A DNA stretch of 27,459 nt. Origin: Thermoplasmata archaeon (lineage in GTDB: Archaea; Thermoplasmatota; Thermoplasmata; Lutacidiplasmatales; UBA184). Of this stretch, positions 8,235-16,163 are shown one piece after another. The stretch's first letter is position 1, and each line of letters starts with the position of its first letter. The stretch is from the NCBI GenBank assembly GCA_021823085.1, contig JAKAPG010000002.1, positions 1 through 27,459 of the forward strand. Reading direction: 5' to 3'. The notes under the pieces were generated by a model. That model made no database searches, was not told the DNA's origin, and saw only the letters and a program-made list of their open reading frames with translations. The position numbers and the translations under genes were made by a program.

Positions 8235-8624
8235 GTGGGGCGGTGTCGTGGGCCGTCCGTGCCGAGCGCCCGGTCGCGCCCGCATCCGCAGCGTCTCACG
8301 ATCGTGCTCGCCCAATGGTGCCCGCACTGCGTGCCGCTATCGGTGCGGAACGGAAAGAGGCTCGCGGCCCGGCTCAAGCTCCCGTTGCGGATCCTCGACA
8401 TCGATCGAAAGAGCCAGGTCCCGCTCGCCGACCGGATCGTGAAGGGGCACGGCGATGCGTGCCCGGATTACCTCATCCCTCAGGTCTTCCTCGAGTGGTC
8501 CGACGGTGGCGTGGAACACCTGTTGACCGGATTCTCCGAGCAGGTTCCTCGCACCGCCCGGGCGTGGAAGGACCTCTTGGCCAGCGACTGGCTCCGCGCG
8601 GTCCTCCCGCGGGTGCGCTCGTGA
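8235..8624 (+). CDS. Thioredoxin/glutaredoxin-like protein with CPHC motif
   Basis: 129 aa from GTG 8235 (alternatives are GTG 8199 and GTG 8259; the start is uncertain). LTIVLAQWCPHC places a redox CPHC pair at residues 29-32. A beta-strand LRILDID follows, then YLIPQVFLEW, where the Ile-Pro corresponds to the cis-Pro of the thioredoxin fold, and a final GGVEHLLTGFSE strand and helix. It probably exchanges disulfides in the cytoplasm, since no signal peptide is seen. Its stop overlaps the GTG of the next gene (GTGA), so the two proteins are likely made together. Confidence 0.75.
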   Translation: MGRCRGPSVPSARSRPHPQRLTIVLAQWCPHCVPLSVRNGKRLAARLKLPLRILDIDRKSQVPLADRIVKGHGDACPDYLIPQVFLEWSDGGVEHLLTGFSEQVPRTARAWKDLLASDWLRAVLPRVRS

Positions 8625-9154
8625 CGCGGCGCGGGGCGATCCCGGCGGTCCTTCGCCGTGCGCTCGCCTCCCCGGGCGGGACCTGTTACCGACATTGCGG
8701 CCGGCCGATCCGAACGCGGACGGTGAAGAGTCCCCTGCCCGGCATCTGGACCGTGCGGGCCTGTCCGTCGGGCGTCGTATCGGTCAGTACGTACGCGGAG
8801 TGGGGAACGCGCGATCCGACACGCGCCGTCCAACGAATGCTGCGTCGTTGGTCCGTCCCCCCGTCGCTGGTGCGGGCACGAGATCTGCGGGCCGCCACCC
8901 GCCACGGACCCGAACTGGGTCCGGCGGCGGAGCGGTTCCTCGCCAGGGCCCGACCGCGACGGAACGTCCACGTCGTGTACTGGAGGGTATATCCGTTCCA
9001 GGCTCGCGACGGATCCGAACGACGACTGTTCGTCTGCTATCGTCGCAAGCACCCGACGCCGGTGTTCTTCTCCCAAGATCCGAAGGGTGCGATGGGACGA
9101 TGCCCGGCGTGTGCCGAGCGTAGCACCGAGCTCCTCGGACGAGGGTCGAGATAG
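8621..9154 (+). CDS. Unrecognised cysteine-containing protein coupled to the thioredoxin-like gene
   Basis: 177 aa from GTG 8621, overlapping the previous stop by four bases. I do not recognise a family. Cys22 and Cys26 (TCYRHCGRP), Cys48 (RACPSG), Cys139, and a terminal CPAC at 161-164 could form a zinc site or redox pairs. The middle is Arg-rich with a VHVVYWRVYPFQ strand. The overlap with a CPHC thioredoxin-like gene suggests it may be that protein's partner or substrate. The frame ends only 9 bases before the GMC oxidoreductase start. Confidence 0.6.
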   Translation: MTRRGAIPAVLRRALASPGGTCYRHCGRPIRTRTVKSPLPGIWTVRACPSGVVSVSTYAEWGTRDPTRAVQRMLRRWSVPPSLVRARDLRAATRHGPELGPAAERFLARARPRRNVHVVYWRVYPFQARDGSERRLFVCYRRKHPTPVFFSQDPKGAMGRCPACAERSTELLGRGSR

Positions 9155-9163
9155 CGCGGTGCC

Positions 9164-11176
9164 ATGGCGGTCCCGTCACGCATGGATCCTTCTTCCACCC
9201 TCCGCGCACTGGTGGACGCGTTCGTCCCCGCGAGTCCTGCGGAGGGCCACGGGGCTTCCTATCCGTCGGCTTCATCCGTCGGGATCGACGGAGAGATCCG
9301 ATCCCTCGTCCGCGGGCTCTCCCACGACGAGCAACGGGAGTTCTCGAGACTGATGTCGACGATCGACTCGCCCATTTCCAACCTCCTGCTGACCGGCCGG
9401 CCGGTGCGCTTCTCGCAACTCGCGCCGGCCGAACGGGAGCGATACCTACTCGGTTGGTCGAAGAGCCGGCTCGCTCCGAAACGAAAGGGATTCTACGCGA
9501 TCAAGCGCCTCGTGCTCAACCAGTACTTCTCCGGCCCGCTCGGCGGAGCCCCGAATCCCTTCTGGGGGCGCATCCACTACGACATCCCTGATTCTCCGCC
9601 GGGACTCCCGGACCCACTCGAAGGCCTGGCACCGATCCGGCCCGACCGGGACGTCGAGCTGAACGTCGATGCCTGTGTGATCGGAAGCGGCGCCGGTGGC
9701 GGCGTGATCGCGGAGCGGCTGGTCCGCGCCGGATACACGATCGTGATCCTCGAGTCCGGGGGATGGTACCCGCATCGTTCCTACCCCCGGGTGGAACGCG
9801 ATGCGCGGGACCGGCTCTTCGTCGGCCGTGGGCTCCTGACCACCCGAAACGGAGCGATCGGCCTCCTGGCGGGTGGGTCGGTCGGAGGCGGGACGTCGAT
9901 CAACTGGATGACCTGCTTACCCCCGCTCCCGGAGGCCCGCATGGAGTGGGTGGCGGAGGGCGGGATGGAGGGAGTCGACGGCCCGGGCTTCGATCGCCGC
10001 CTGGCCTCGGTCGCGGATCGGATCCACGTCTCGACGCGCGAGAGCGACGTCAACGCCAACAACGACACGCTCCGGCGAGGATGCATCGCGCTCGGATACT
10101 CGCAGGGGGCCGATTGGGATGTGATCCCCCGGAACGCAGTGGGGTGCTCGTCACGCTGTGGGTTCTGCACGTTCGGTTGTCCGTACGCCGCTCGGCAATC
10201 CGGGCCGGTCACCTACCTCTTGGACGCCCTCCGCGGCGGAGCGAAGCTGTTCGCGCTCACCCGAGCGGATAGGGTCGAGACGATCCACGGCCGCGTGAGC
10301 GGCGTCCGGGCCACGTACCGAGAAGGAGACACGCGCCGCCACGTACACGTCCGCGCGAGAGCGGTGGTCGTCGCGGCCGGAGCGATCGAGACCCCGGCGA
10401 TCCTCCTGAGGTCGGAGGTCCGTCACCCGGGCGTCGGGCGGGGGCTTCGTCTTGATCCGACCACCGCCCTTGCCGGAGAGTTCCCCCACCCTGTGCGGAC
10501 CTGGGTCGGGCCCCACCAGACCATCAGGGTCTGCCGGTTCCAGCGGACGGACGAGGGCGCGCACGGACCCTGGATCGAGGTCGCACCCGCGCACCCGGGC
10601 CTATCCGCGATCGCGGTTCCGTGGGCAGGGGCCGCCGACTTCCGTCGATTGATGGAGCGGATCGAGTACGTCAGCACCCCGATCGTTCTCGTTCGGGACG
10701 TCGGAGAAGGCCGTGTCCGCTTGGGGTCCGACGGGCGCGCCCAGCTTGACTACGTCCTGACGCGGCGGGATCGCGAGAACCTCCTCCGGGGGCTCGTCGA
10801 GACCGCGAAGATCCTCCGCGCCGCCGGAACCACCCGGTTGCTCTCTTTGCAAAGCTCGTACGCGGAGGAAGGCGACGGAAGCCGAGCCCTGTCATCCGCG
10901 GATCTCGAGCGGTTCGTGGCCCGGATGACGCAGGTCGGTCTCCGGGACAATGCGGCCGCCCTCTTCAGCGCCCACCCGATGGGCAGCGCTCGGGCCGGAA
11001 CGGACCCGCGTACTTCGGCGGCCCGTCCGTCGGGGGAGGTTCATGGAATCGACGGCCTCTGGATCGGGGACGGGAGCCTTCTACCGTCCGCTCCGGGAGC
11101 GAACCCCATGATCTCCATCCTGGCGACCGCGGACCGGACGGCGGACCATGTGCTCGCGGCTCTTGGGGCTCGATGA
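9164..11176 (+). CDS. GMC-family oxidoreductase (long-chain alcohol oxidase-like)
   Basis: 670 aa; a second ATG lies at 9182. The FAD-binding GSGAGGG is at 174-180, followed by the VILESGG strand. GGSVGGGTSINWM (238-250) is the second GMC signature. The C-terminal SAHPMGSAR holds the conserved catalytic His, and VHGIDGLWIGDGSLLPSAPGANPM is the family's closing motif. A Cys cluster C328-x3-C332-x2-C335-x3-C339 matches the cysteine-rich segment of the fatty-alcohol-oxidase branch. The first 160 residues are a helical extension of the kind seen in that branch. It is predicted to oxidise a primary alcohol or polyol using FAD. Confidence 0.88.
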   Translation: MAVPSRMDPSSTLRALVDAFVPASPAEGHGASYPSASSVGIDGEIRSLVRGLSHDEQREFSRLMSTIDSPISNLLLTGRPVRFSQLAPAERERYLLGWSKSRLAPKRKGFYAIKRLVLNQYFSGPLGGAPNPFWGRIHYDIPDSPPGLPDPLEGLAPIRPDRDVELNVDACVIGSGAGGGVIAERLVRAGYTIVILESGGWYPHRSYPRVERDARDRLFVGRGLLTTRNGAIGLLAGGSVGGGTSINWMTCLPPLPEARMEWVAEGGMEGVDGPGFDRRLASVADRIHVSTRESDVNANNDTLRRGCIALGYSQGADWDVIPRNAVGCSSRCGFCTFGCPYAARQSGPVTYLLDALRGGAKLFALTRADRVETIHGRVSGVRATYREGDTRRHVHVRARAVVVAAGAIETPAILLRSEVRHPGVGRGLRLDPTTALAGEFPHPVRTWVGPHQTIRVCRFQRTDEGAHGPWIEVAPAHPGLSAIAVPWAGAADFRRLMERIEYVSTPIVLVRDVGEGRVRLGSDGRAQLDYVLTRRDRENLLRGLVETAKILRAAGTTRLLSLQSSYAEEGDGSRALSSADLERFVARMTQVGLRDNAAALFSAHPMGSARAGTDPRTSAARPSGEVHGIDGLWIGDGSLLPSAPGANPMISILATADRTADHVLAALGAR

Positions 11177-11194
11177 GACGTCGCGGGCCGGTGG

Positions 11195-11755
11195 ATGGTG
11201 AGCGATACTTCTTTCGAGAGAGGCCCGATGGGGCCCTCTCTTCCCGGGCCCGCAAAGGCGGAGATGCCACCGACCGGAACCACGGCGCCGCTCCCCTCCC
11301 CCCTCGAGTCCATCGCGGTCCGGTTCTCGATCTTCCTCGCGATCTTCCTCGCCATCATCGGCATCATCTTCGCCTCGAACGACCTCCTCATCGCTCCTCC
11401 GTACGCCGTCACGACCTACCTCGTGGTGTTCAACCCGAGCTCGAGATACGCTCAACCTCGGAACATCGTTGCGTCGTACCTGGCCGTCATCGCGAGTTCC
11501 GAGCTGTTCGAGTTCCTCCTCGGCTCCACCGTCCTCGCGCTCGCCCTCAACGTGATCCTCGTGGCGGGGTTCATCTCGTTCACGCCGTACTCGCATCCCC
11601 CGGCGGTCGCGCTCGCGATCTTCTCGCTTCTCATCCACGATCCCCCCGGATTCGCCCTGACGTCCGTGGTCGTGCTCATCATCGTGGGCGCCGCGGCGGT
11701 CGTGATTCCGCGGATCGCACCCCTCCGCCGCTGGCTGGAGACGCGCCCGATATGA
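11195..11755 (+). CDS. HPP-family integral membrane protein
   Basis: 186 aa. A Pro-rich N-terminus of about 38 residues is followed by four hydrophobic segments (about 42-60, 68-80/92-105, 111-130, 138-170). The name-giving HPP is at 134-136 (YSHPPAVAL). HPP proteins are four-helix membrane proteins; some in plants and cyanobacteria take part in nitrite transport, but the substrate here is unknown. It starts 18 bases after the GMC gene stops, so it is probably co-transcribed. Confidence 0.8.
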   Translation: MVSDTSFERGPMGPSLPGPAKAEMPPTGTTAPLPSPLESIAVRFSIFLAIFLAIIGIIFASNDLLIAPPYAVTTYLVVFNPSSRYAQPRNIVASYLAVIASSELFEFLLGSTVLALALNVILVAGFISFTPYSHPPAVALAIFSLLIHDPPGFALTSVVVLIIVGAAAVVIPRIAPLRRWLETRPI

Positions 11756-11844
11756 CCGTCCCCGCCTCGATGGGGATTCGTCGGGGCGCTCGGCGGGTTC
11801 GCTAGCGCTTTCCCCCCGTGAGAGATCGCGCAACCGGGGCCGGT

Positions 11845-12315
11845 ATGAAGTGGGTGACTCGAGAGAAGGCGAGGGTCGACCGAATCGCGTGTCCCTGGGC
11901 GATCCGGAAGTTCATCGATCGCGACGCGGAGTTCCTCTACGTTCCCAAGGACAAGGTCATGGAGCTTGCCGCGAAGGAGAATGGGATCCCGTTCGATACG
12001 CGCGGCGCTGAGCTGGACCACTACGAGGAGGACGGGAAGGCGTTCGTCACCTTTGACGCGGTCATCCGGAAGTACCGGCTCAGGGACCCGGCGCTTCTCG
12101 AGCTCGCCAAGATCGTGCGCGTGGCGGACGGAGGGTACGGCGATGCTCCCGAGGCCGCCGGGCTCGAGGCTGCGGCGACCGGCTTTCAACGGATCGCGAA
12201 GGACGACATCGAGAACCAACGCCTCCAGTTCCCCCTCTACGACGCTCTCTATGCCTACTGCCGGTGGAAGGTCGAGCAAGGTGGCCAGCCGGGACCCGCC
12301 GCGAGGGCCCGCTGA
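11845..12315 (+). CDS. ChrB-type chromate resistance protein (C-terminal domain)
   Basis: 156 aa from ATG 11845; GTG 11818 upstream would add nine residues. The family signature KARVDRIACPWAIRKFIDRDAEF opens the protein, followed by FLYVPKD, a GAELDHYEEDG segment and VRVADGGYGDAPEAAGL. The C-terminal LYDALYAYCRWK is also typical. ChrB-type proteins are linked to chromate resistance and are often regulators or accessory factors. Only the short ChrB C-terminal domain is present, without the N-terminal part of bacterial ChrB. It lies 21 bases before the MFS transporter, and the two probably form an efflux unit. Confidence 0.85.
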   Translation: MKWVTREKARVDRIACPWAIRKFIDRDAEFLYVPKDKVMELAAKENGIPFDTRGAELDHYEEDGKAFVTFDAVIRKYRLRDPALLELAKIVRVADGGYGDAPEAAGLEAAATGFQRIAKDDIENQRLQFPLYDALYAYCRWKVEQGGQPGPAARAR

Positions 12316-12336
12316 GCGCAGCCCGACTCTGGACGG

Positions 12337-13611
12337 GTGACGACCGTTCCGCCCGCGTCTCCCCGCGCGGGCCGCTCGGATCTGCGCCTACTGGTCCTCG
12401 CTCGGACACTGCGCGGATTCGGCGCGGGAGCGCTCTCGATCGTCATCGCGGTCGATCTTGCGAGCGCGGGCTACTCCCCGCTCGCCGTCGGGGTCCTGAT
12501 CGGGCTCGCGCTTGCGGGAGGATCGCTCGGGTCCCTCCTGGTTCCGCGTCTCGAACGACTCTGGTCCCGCCGGACGGTACTGTGGATCGAGTCCGCGTTG
12601 GTGATCCTCGGCGGCATCGTCCTGTGGCTCGCCATCTCCGACCCGTTCCTGCTCGTCATGGTCCTGTTGCTCGGTGGCATCGTCACGGGAGGGAGCGACG
12701 TGAGCCCTCTCGGCGCAATCGAGCAAGCGATCGTCGCCGATGCGACGAAGTCGAGCTCCCGCACCGCGGCCTACGCCTACTACAATCTTGCCGGGTACGT
12801 CGGGGCAGCGTTCGGTGCGCTTGCGGTCGGTGCGATCACCGTGGGGCTCTCCGGACTCGCTTCGGTGAACGCGTCCCACGACGCGGTCTTCCCGTTCTAC
12901 GCCATTCTGGGGCTCTCCCTGATCCCAATCTACGGTGCCCTTTCCCGGGCGGAAGCCGGCCATCGGGTCGTCGAGCCGCGACCCATCCTCTCTCCCGAAA
13001 GCCGGCGCAACGTGCTCGATCTCGCCGGGCTGTTCACGATCGACGCGTTTGGGGGCGGCCTCATCATGAACAGCCTGCTCGCCTACTATCTCACGATCCG
13101 ATTTGCGCCGTCGGTTGGTGATCTGGGTCTCCTCTTCTTCGGGGCGAGCCTCGCTGCGGCCGCTTCGTTTCTGCTCGCGGTCCCCTTGGCACGCCGCATC
13201 GGGCTGATCCGGACGATGGTCTTCACCCACATCCCGTCGAGCCTCCTGGTCATCGCGTTCGCGTTCTCCCCGGCGTTCGTCGTGGCGTCCGGGCTGTGGA
13301 TCGCTCGGTCGACCCTCTCCCAGATGGACGTCCCGACGCGACAGGCCTACACGCAGGCGATCGTGCCGCCAACGGATCGCACCGCGGCCGCGGGAATCAC
13401 GACCGCTGCCCGGAGCGCGCAGGCGTTCGGCGCTCCGGTGACCGGCGGGTTCTTAGCGGCCGGCGGTCCCTGGCTCACGGGACCGTTCGTGCTGGCCGGC
13501 TCCGTGAAGATCGCCTACGACCTCTGGGTCTACCGCCGGTTCCGAGCGGTCCGACCTTTGGAGGAGCGCGGAGGCGAGCTCGGGGAATCCGGACCTCGTG
13601 CGGACCGATGA
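12337..13611 (+). CDS. MFS transporter, probable chromate or toxic-compound exporter
   Basis: 424 aa from GTG 12337, with about 12 hydrophobic segments. The loop after helix 2 (VPRLERLWSRRTVLW) matches the basic MFS signature loop, and a central cytoplasmic loop (about 205-228) separates the two halves. MFS genes next to chrB-like genes are often implicated in chromate export, so this role is inferred from context only. The last 82 bases overlap, tail to tail, the 3' end of the methyltransferase gene on the other strand. Confidence 0.85.
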   Translation: MTTVPPASPRAGRSDLRLLVLARTLRGFGAGALSIVIAVDLASAGYSPLAVGVLIGLALAGGSLGSLLVPRLERLWSRRTVLWIESALVILGGIVLWLAISDPFLLVMVLLLGGIVTGGSDVSPLGAIEQAIVADATKSSSRTAAYAYYNLAGYVGAAFGALAVGAITVGLSGLASVNASHDAVFPFYAILGLSLIPIYGALSRAEAGHRVVEPRPILSPESRRNVLDLAGLFTIDAFGGGLIMNSLLAYYLTIRFAPSVGDLGLLFFGASLAAAASFLLAVPLARRIGLIRTMVFTHIPSSLLVIAFAFSPAFVVASGLWIARSTLSQMDVPTRQAYTQAIVPPTDRTAAAGITTAARSAQAFGAPVTGGFLAAGGPWLTGPFVLAGSVKIAYDLWVYRRFRAVRPLEERGGELGESGPRADR

Positions 13612-14264
13612 ACCGGAGGACGGCGGGGGTGGCCTCTCGCCGAAGAACGACGGGGCCCGCCCGACCGCCTCAACACGATGGCGTAGTGCCACGGCCCAAA
13701 TGCCCAGCGGCCGACCACCGCTAGGCCCAGCGCTCCGAGGCGCTGCTCCGCCTGGGAAGGGGTCAGCCGGACCTCGACGGGAGGTCCTACGGGAGTCCGC
13801 TCTTTGTTCCAGTCTGTGTTCACGAGTCGACCGTCCGGCTTCAGCAGCCGCACGGCTTCCGACAGCGTAGGGTCCGAGATGTCGTGGAGGACGTTCGCGA
13901 GGAGGACCACGTCGGCGATGCCCGAGTCGAGCGGGATCGAGGCGCGGCCGCTCCGGACCGGGACAAGCTGAGGGAGGGACTCCTTTTCGCGTCGCTCGCG
14001 AAGAAGTTCGACCAGATCCTCCGAGAGATCGACCGCGAAGACCCGTCCGCGAGGGCCGACCTTCCGCGCGGCCGGAAGGGCGAAGTACCCCGTGCCGGCG
14101 CCGACCTCGACGACGGTGGCTCCGGGGGCGAGCCCCACGCGAGTCCAGAGATCGTCCGGGTCCTCGCTCTGCCGGCGCTCGGGCCTCTCGAGTCGCTCGA
14201 GGGCCTGTTCGCGGGTCCACGCACTGCCAACGAGGCGGTCGTGTCCGTGATGCGAGTGCGCCAT
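13530..14264 (-). CDS. Class I SAM-dependent methyltransferase
   Basis: 244 aa from ATG 14264. The start MAHSHHGHDR is His-rich, a feature of some UbiE/arsenite-methyltransferase-like proteins. Motif I (VVEVGAGTGYF), a following acidic motif (VFAVDLSEDL) and motif IV-like ADVVLLANVLHDISD are clear. The last about 50 residues are Arg/Pro-rich. The substrate cannot be told. The start is 11 bases after the epimerase stop, so the two are probably one operon. The 3' end overlaps the MFS gene by 82 bases. Confidence 0.85.
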   Translation of the reverse strand: MAHSHHGHDRLVGSAWTREQALERLERPERRQSEDPDDLWTRVGLAPGATVVEVGAGTGYFALPAARKVGPRGRVFAVDLSEDLVELLRERREKESLPQLVPVRSGRASIPLDSGIADVVLLANVLHDISDPTLSEAVRLLKPDGRLVNTDWNKERTPVGPPVEVRLTPSQAEQRLGALGLAVVGRWAFGPWHYAIVLRRSGGPRRSSARGHPRRPPVHRSARGPDSPSSPPRSSKGRTARNRR

Positions 14265-14275
14265 CGTCGACGGAG

Positions 14276-15232
14276 CTACGTGCGCCCGGGTCTTCTCTCT
14301 ATCTCCGCGATGAGCGAGTCGACTCCGTCGGGGAACGATGGGTACCGCGGTCTCCAGCCGAGCGCCTCCAGCTTGGCCGAGGACGCGGCTCGGTTCGCCG
14401 AGAGGTGGCGGGCGATTCCCTCTCCGTAGGAGGCGACCGCCTCTTCGAAGGAGATCGCCTTCGGGGGTGCGACATGGACCCGCTCGGCGACGTGGGCGAC
14501 GAACTCCCCCCACGGCCGCGGGTGTCCGTCCACGAGATTGTAGACCTGGAAAGGGCGGCCGGATTCGAGGACCGTGGCGAACCCCGCGCCGGTGTCCTCC
14601 AGCGATACGAATGACCAAAGGTTCTCTCCTCGATCGATCGTGCGGTACTCTCCGGATCGGATCGCGTCGAACGTGGGGCGGAACCATGCCCCGTCCCCGT
14701 AGACCATCCCGGGTCGGACGACCATCACCTCGAGACTCCCGGATATGCCCGCATCCAGTGCCACCCGCTCCGCGTCGTAGTTGTTCTTGGCCTCCCCTTC
14801 CGGTCTCACCACGGAATCCTCGGTCACGGTCCCCGGCTGACTCGGATAGACCCAGTATCCCGAACCGATTACGAGCCGCTCGACTCGGTTGACCCGCGCG
14901 GCTTCGACCAAGTTGCGCGCGCCCTCCACGCGCACCCGCCGAGCGAGGTCTTCCGGACCCTGGGTGGCGGGGGGATTCGCCGCCACGTGGACGATCCCGC
15001 GGCAGCTCCGAGTCGCCCGGAGGACAGACTCTCGGTCGAGGACATCGCCGACCACTGGGATTCCCCCATCGGCCCGGACCCAGTCCGCCCTCGCGGAATC
15101 TCGGACGAGGCCCCGGACCTGCCGGCCCTGTCGGGCCAGCGCACGGACGATCGCCCGCCCGAGGAAGCCCGATGCGCCGGCCACCAGGACCGGATCCCCG
15201 TGCGAGTCCTCCCCCGGCACGTCTCGCACCAT
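14276..15232 (-). CDS. NAD-dependent epimerase/dehydratase (extended SDR)
   Basis: 318 aa from ATG 15232 (MVRDVPGED). The NAD(P) loop is VAGASGFLGRAIVRAL, and ARVNRVERLVIGSGYWVYP holds the strand and active-site Ser/Thr region. The usual YxxxK reads Y-DAE-R (NNYDAERVAL), so the catalytic Lys is Arg. The C-terminal half carries a PGMVYGDGAW loop and the VYNLVDGHPRPWGEF segment. Possible substrates are nucleotide sugars or other hydroxy-ketone metabolites; unknown. The frame stays open upstream to ATG 15574 because it runs into a truncated duplicate of its own 3' half; I prefer the internal ATG because it sits where SDRs normally start. Confidence 0.85.
   Translation of the reverse strand: MVRDVPGEDSHGDPVLVAGASGFLGRAIVRALARQGRQVRGLVRDSARADWVRADGGIPVVGDVLDRESVLRATRSCRGIVHVAANPPATQGPEDLARRVRVEGARNLVEAARVNRVERLVIGSGYWVYPSQPGTVTEDSVVRPEGEAKNNYDAERVALDAGISGSLEVMVVRPGMVYGDGAWFRPTFDAIRSGEYRTIDRGENLWSFVSLEDTGAGFATVLESGRPFQVYNLVDGHPRPWGEFVAHVAERVHVAPPKAISFEEAVASYGEGIARHLSANRAASSAKLEALGWRPRYPSFPDGVDSLIAEIERRPGRT
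14346..14560. repeat. Direct repeat, copy 1 (inside the intact epimerase gene)
   Basis: This segment recurs at about 15357-15571, offset by 1011 bases, with roughly 90% identity over its central 180 bases by eye. It encodes the epimerase C-terminal region. Confidence 0.75.
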
Positions 15233-15372
15233 CTTCGGGACCCGAGAAGACCGCTCCCTATGTCTGTTCCGGTGGGCTGGCGCATAAGTCCCGACAATTT
15301 CGGAAGCGAACGCGTTTGCTCTTTCTTGGGCCGTGCGCGGGGTCCCCCGCGCCATTCCGCGGCCTTCCGCCT

Positions 15373-15574
15373 GCGCCTCCGGCCTAGCCAAGGACGCGGC
15401 TCGGCTCGCCGAGAGGTGGCGGGCGATTCCCTCTCCGTAGGAGGCAACCGCCTCTTCGAAGGAGATCGCTTTCGGGGGTGCGGCATGGACCCGCTCGGCG
15501 ACGGGGGCGACGCACTCCCCCCACGGCCGCGGGTGTCCGTCCACGAGATGGTAGACCCGGGAGGGGCGTCCCAT
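15373..15574 (-). pseudogene. Truncated duplicate of the epimerase C-terminal region (repeat copy 2)
   Basis: The minus-strand translation VYHLVDGHPRPWGECV ... ISFEEAVASYGEGIARHLSASRAA closely matches the intact epimerase's VYNLVDGHPRPWGEFV ... EGIARHLSANRAA. The amino-terminal two thirds of the domain are missing and the original stop is lost, so the frame reads on into the intact gene. The likely origin is a tandem duplication followed by deletion. A faint DAI-like match around 15609-15640 may be a further scrap of the lost part. Expression as an N-terminal extension of the intact enzyme cannot be excluded. Confidence 0.7.
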
Positions 15575-15713
15575 CGGCGCCGGTCCGCCCCCGGGCGCCT
15601 CGGGACGAGGCCGATCGCGTCGAGCGTCTCGTGACGCGACCGATCGATTCGCGGCTCAGAGCCGCCCGTTCATCCGCCCCTCTCGCGAGCCCGGTTCGTG
15701 GGGCCGCCTCCAC

Positions 15714-16082
15714 CTAACGGGACGTCGGGGCAACGACCGAGGGCGTGGGAATGAACTCGTTGACAGCGTCCATCAGCGGCTTGAGGTAGGTGACCGCAGG
15801 ACCGCCGTGCATGACGGCCGCTACGAAGCCGGCTTCGACCACCTCACCCTTGCTGGCTCCGAGCGATGCGGCGGCCGAGACGTGGAAGGCGATGCACCAC
15901 TCGCACTGTGCCGCGACGGAGAGCGCGACGCTGATGACCTCCTTCTGCTTGGCCGATAGGGCCGTTCCGCTCTCGGCGGCCTTCATAAAGCTCAGGAACC
16001 CGCCGATTTCCTTCGGGTACTCCTTCTGCAACGATCCGACGAGTGCCTGGAATTCCTGCAACTTCTCTGCCATGTGACCCAT
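15714..16082 (-). CDS. Carboxymuconolactone decarboxylase/AhpD-like protein
   Basis: 122 aa from ATG 16082, chosen because a GGAGGGGGCGAAC site precedes it; ATG 16073 is the alternative. The AhpD redox motif is present as C60-EW-C63-IAF-H67 after an AKQKEVISVALSVAA helix. Members act as alkylhydroperoxide reductases or as thiol-dependent disulfide partners. Its position downstream of OsmC and thioredoxin supports a peroxide-defence role rather than aromatic catabolism (inference). Confidence 0.88.
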   Translation of the reverse strand: MGHMAEKLQEFQALVGSLQKEYPKEIGGFLSFMKAAESGTALSAKQKEVISVALSVAAQCEWCIAFHVSAAASLGASKGEVVEAGFVAAVMHGGPAVTYLKPLMDAVNEFIPTPSVVAPTSR

Positions 16083-16163
16083 GTTCGCCCCCTCCTACGG
16101 TGGACCCGTTGGGCATCCGGGCCCGCAGTAGAAGAACGGCCCGTCAACCGAGCTCGACGATCC

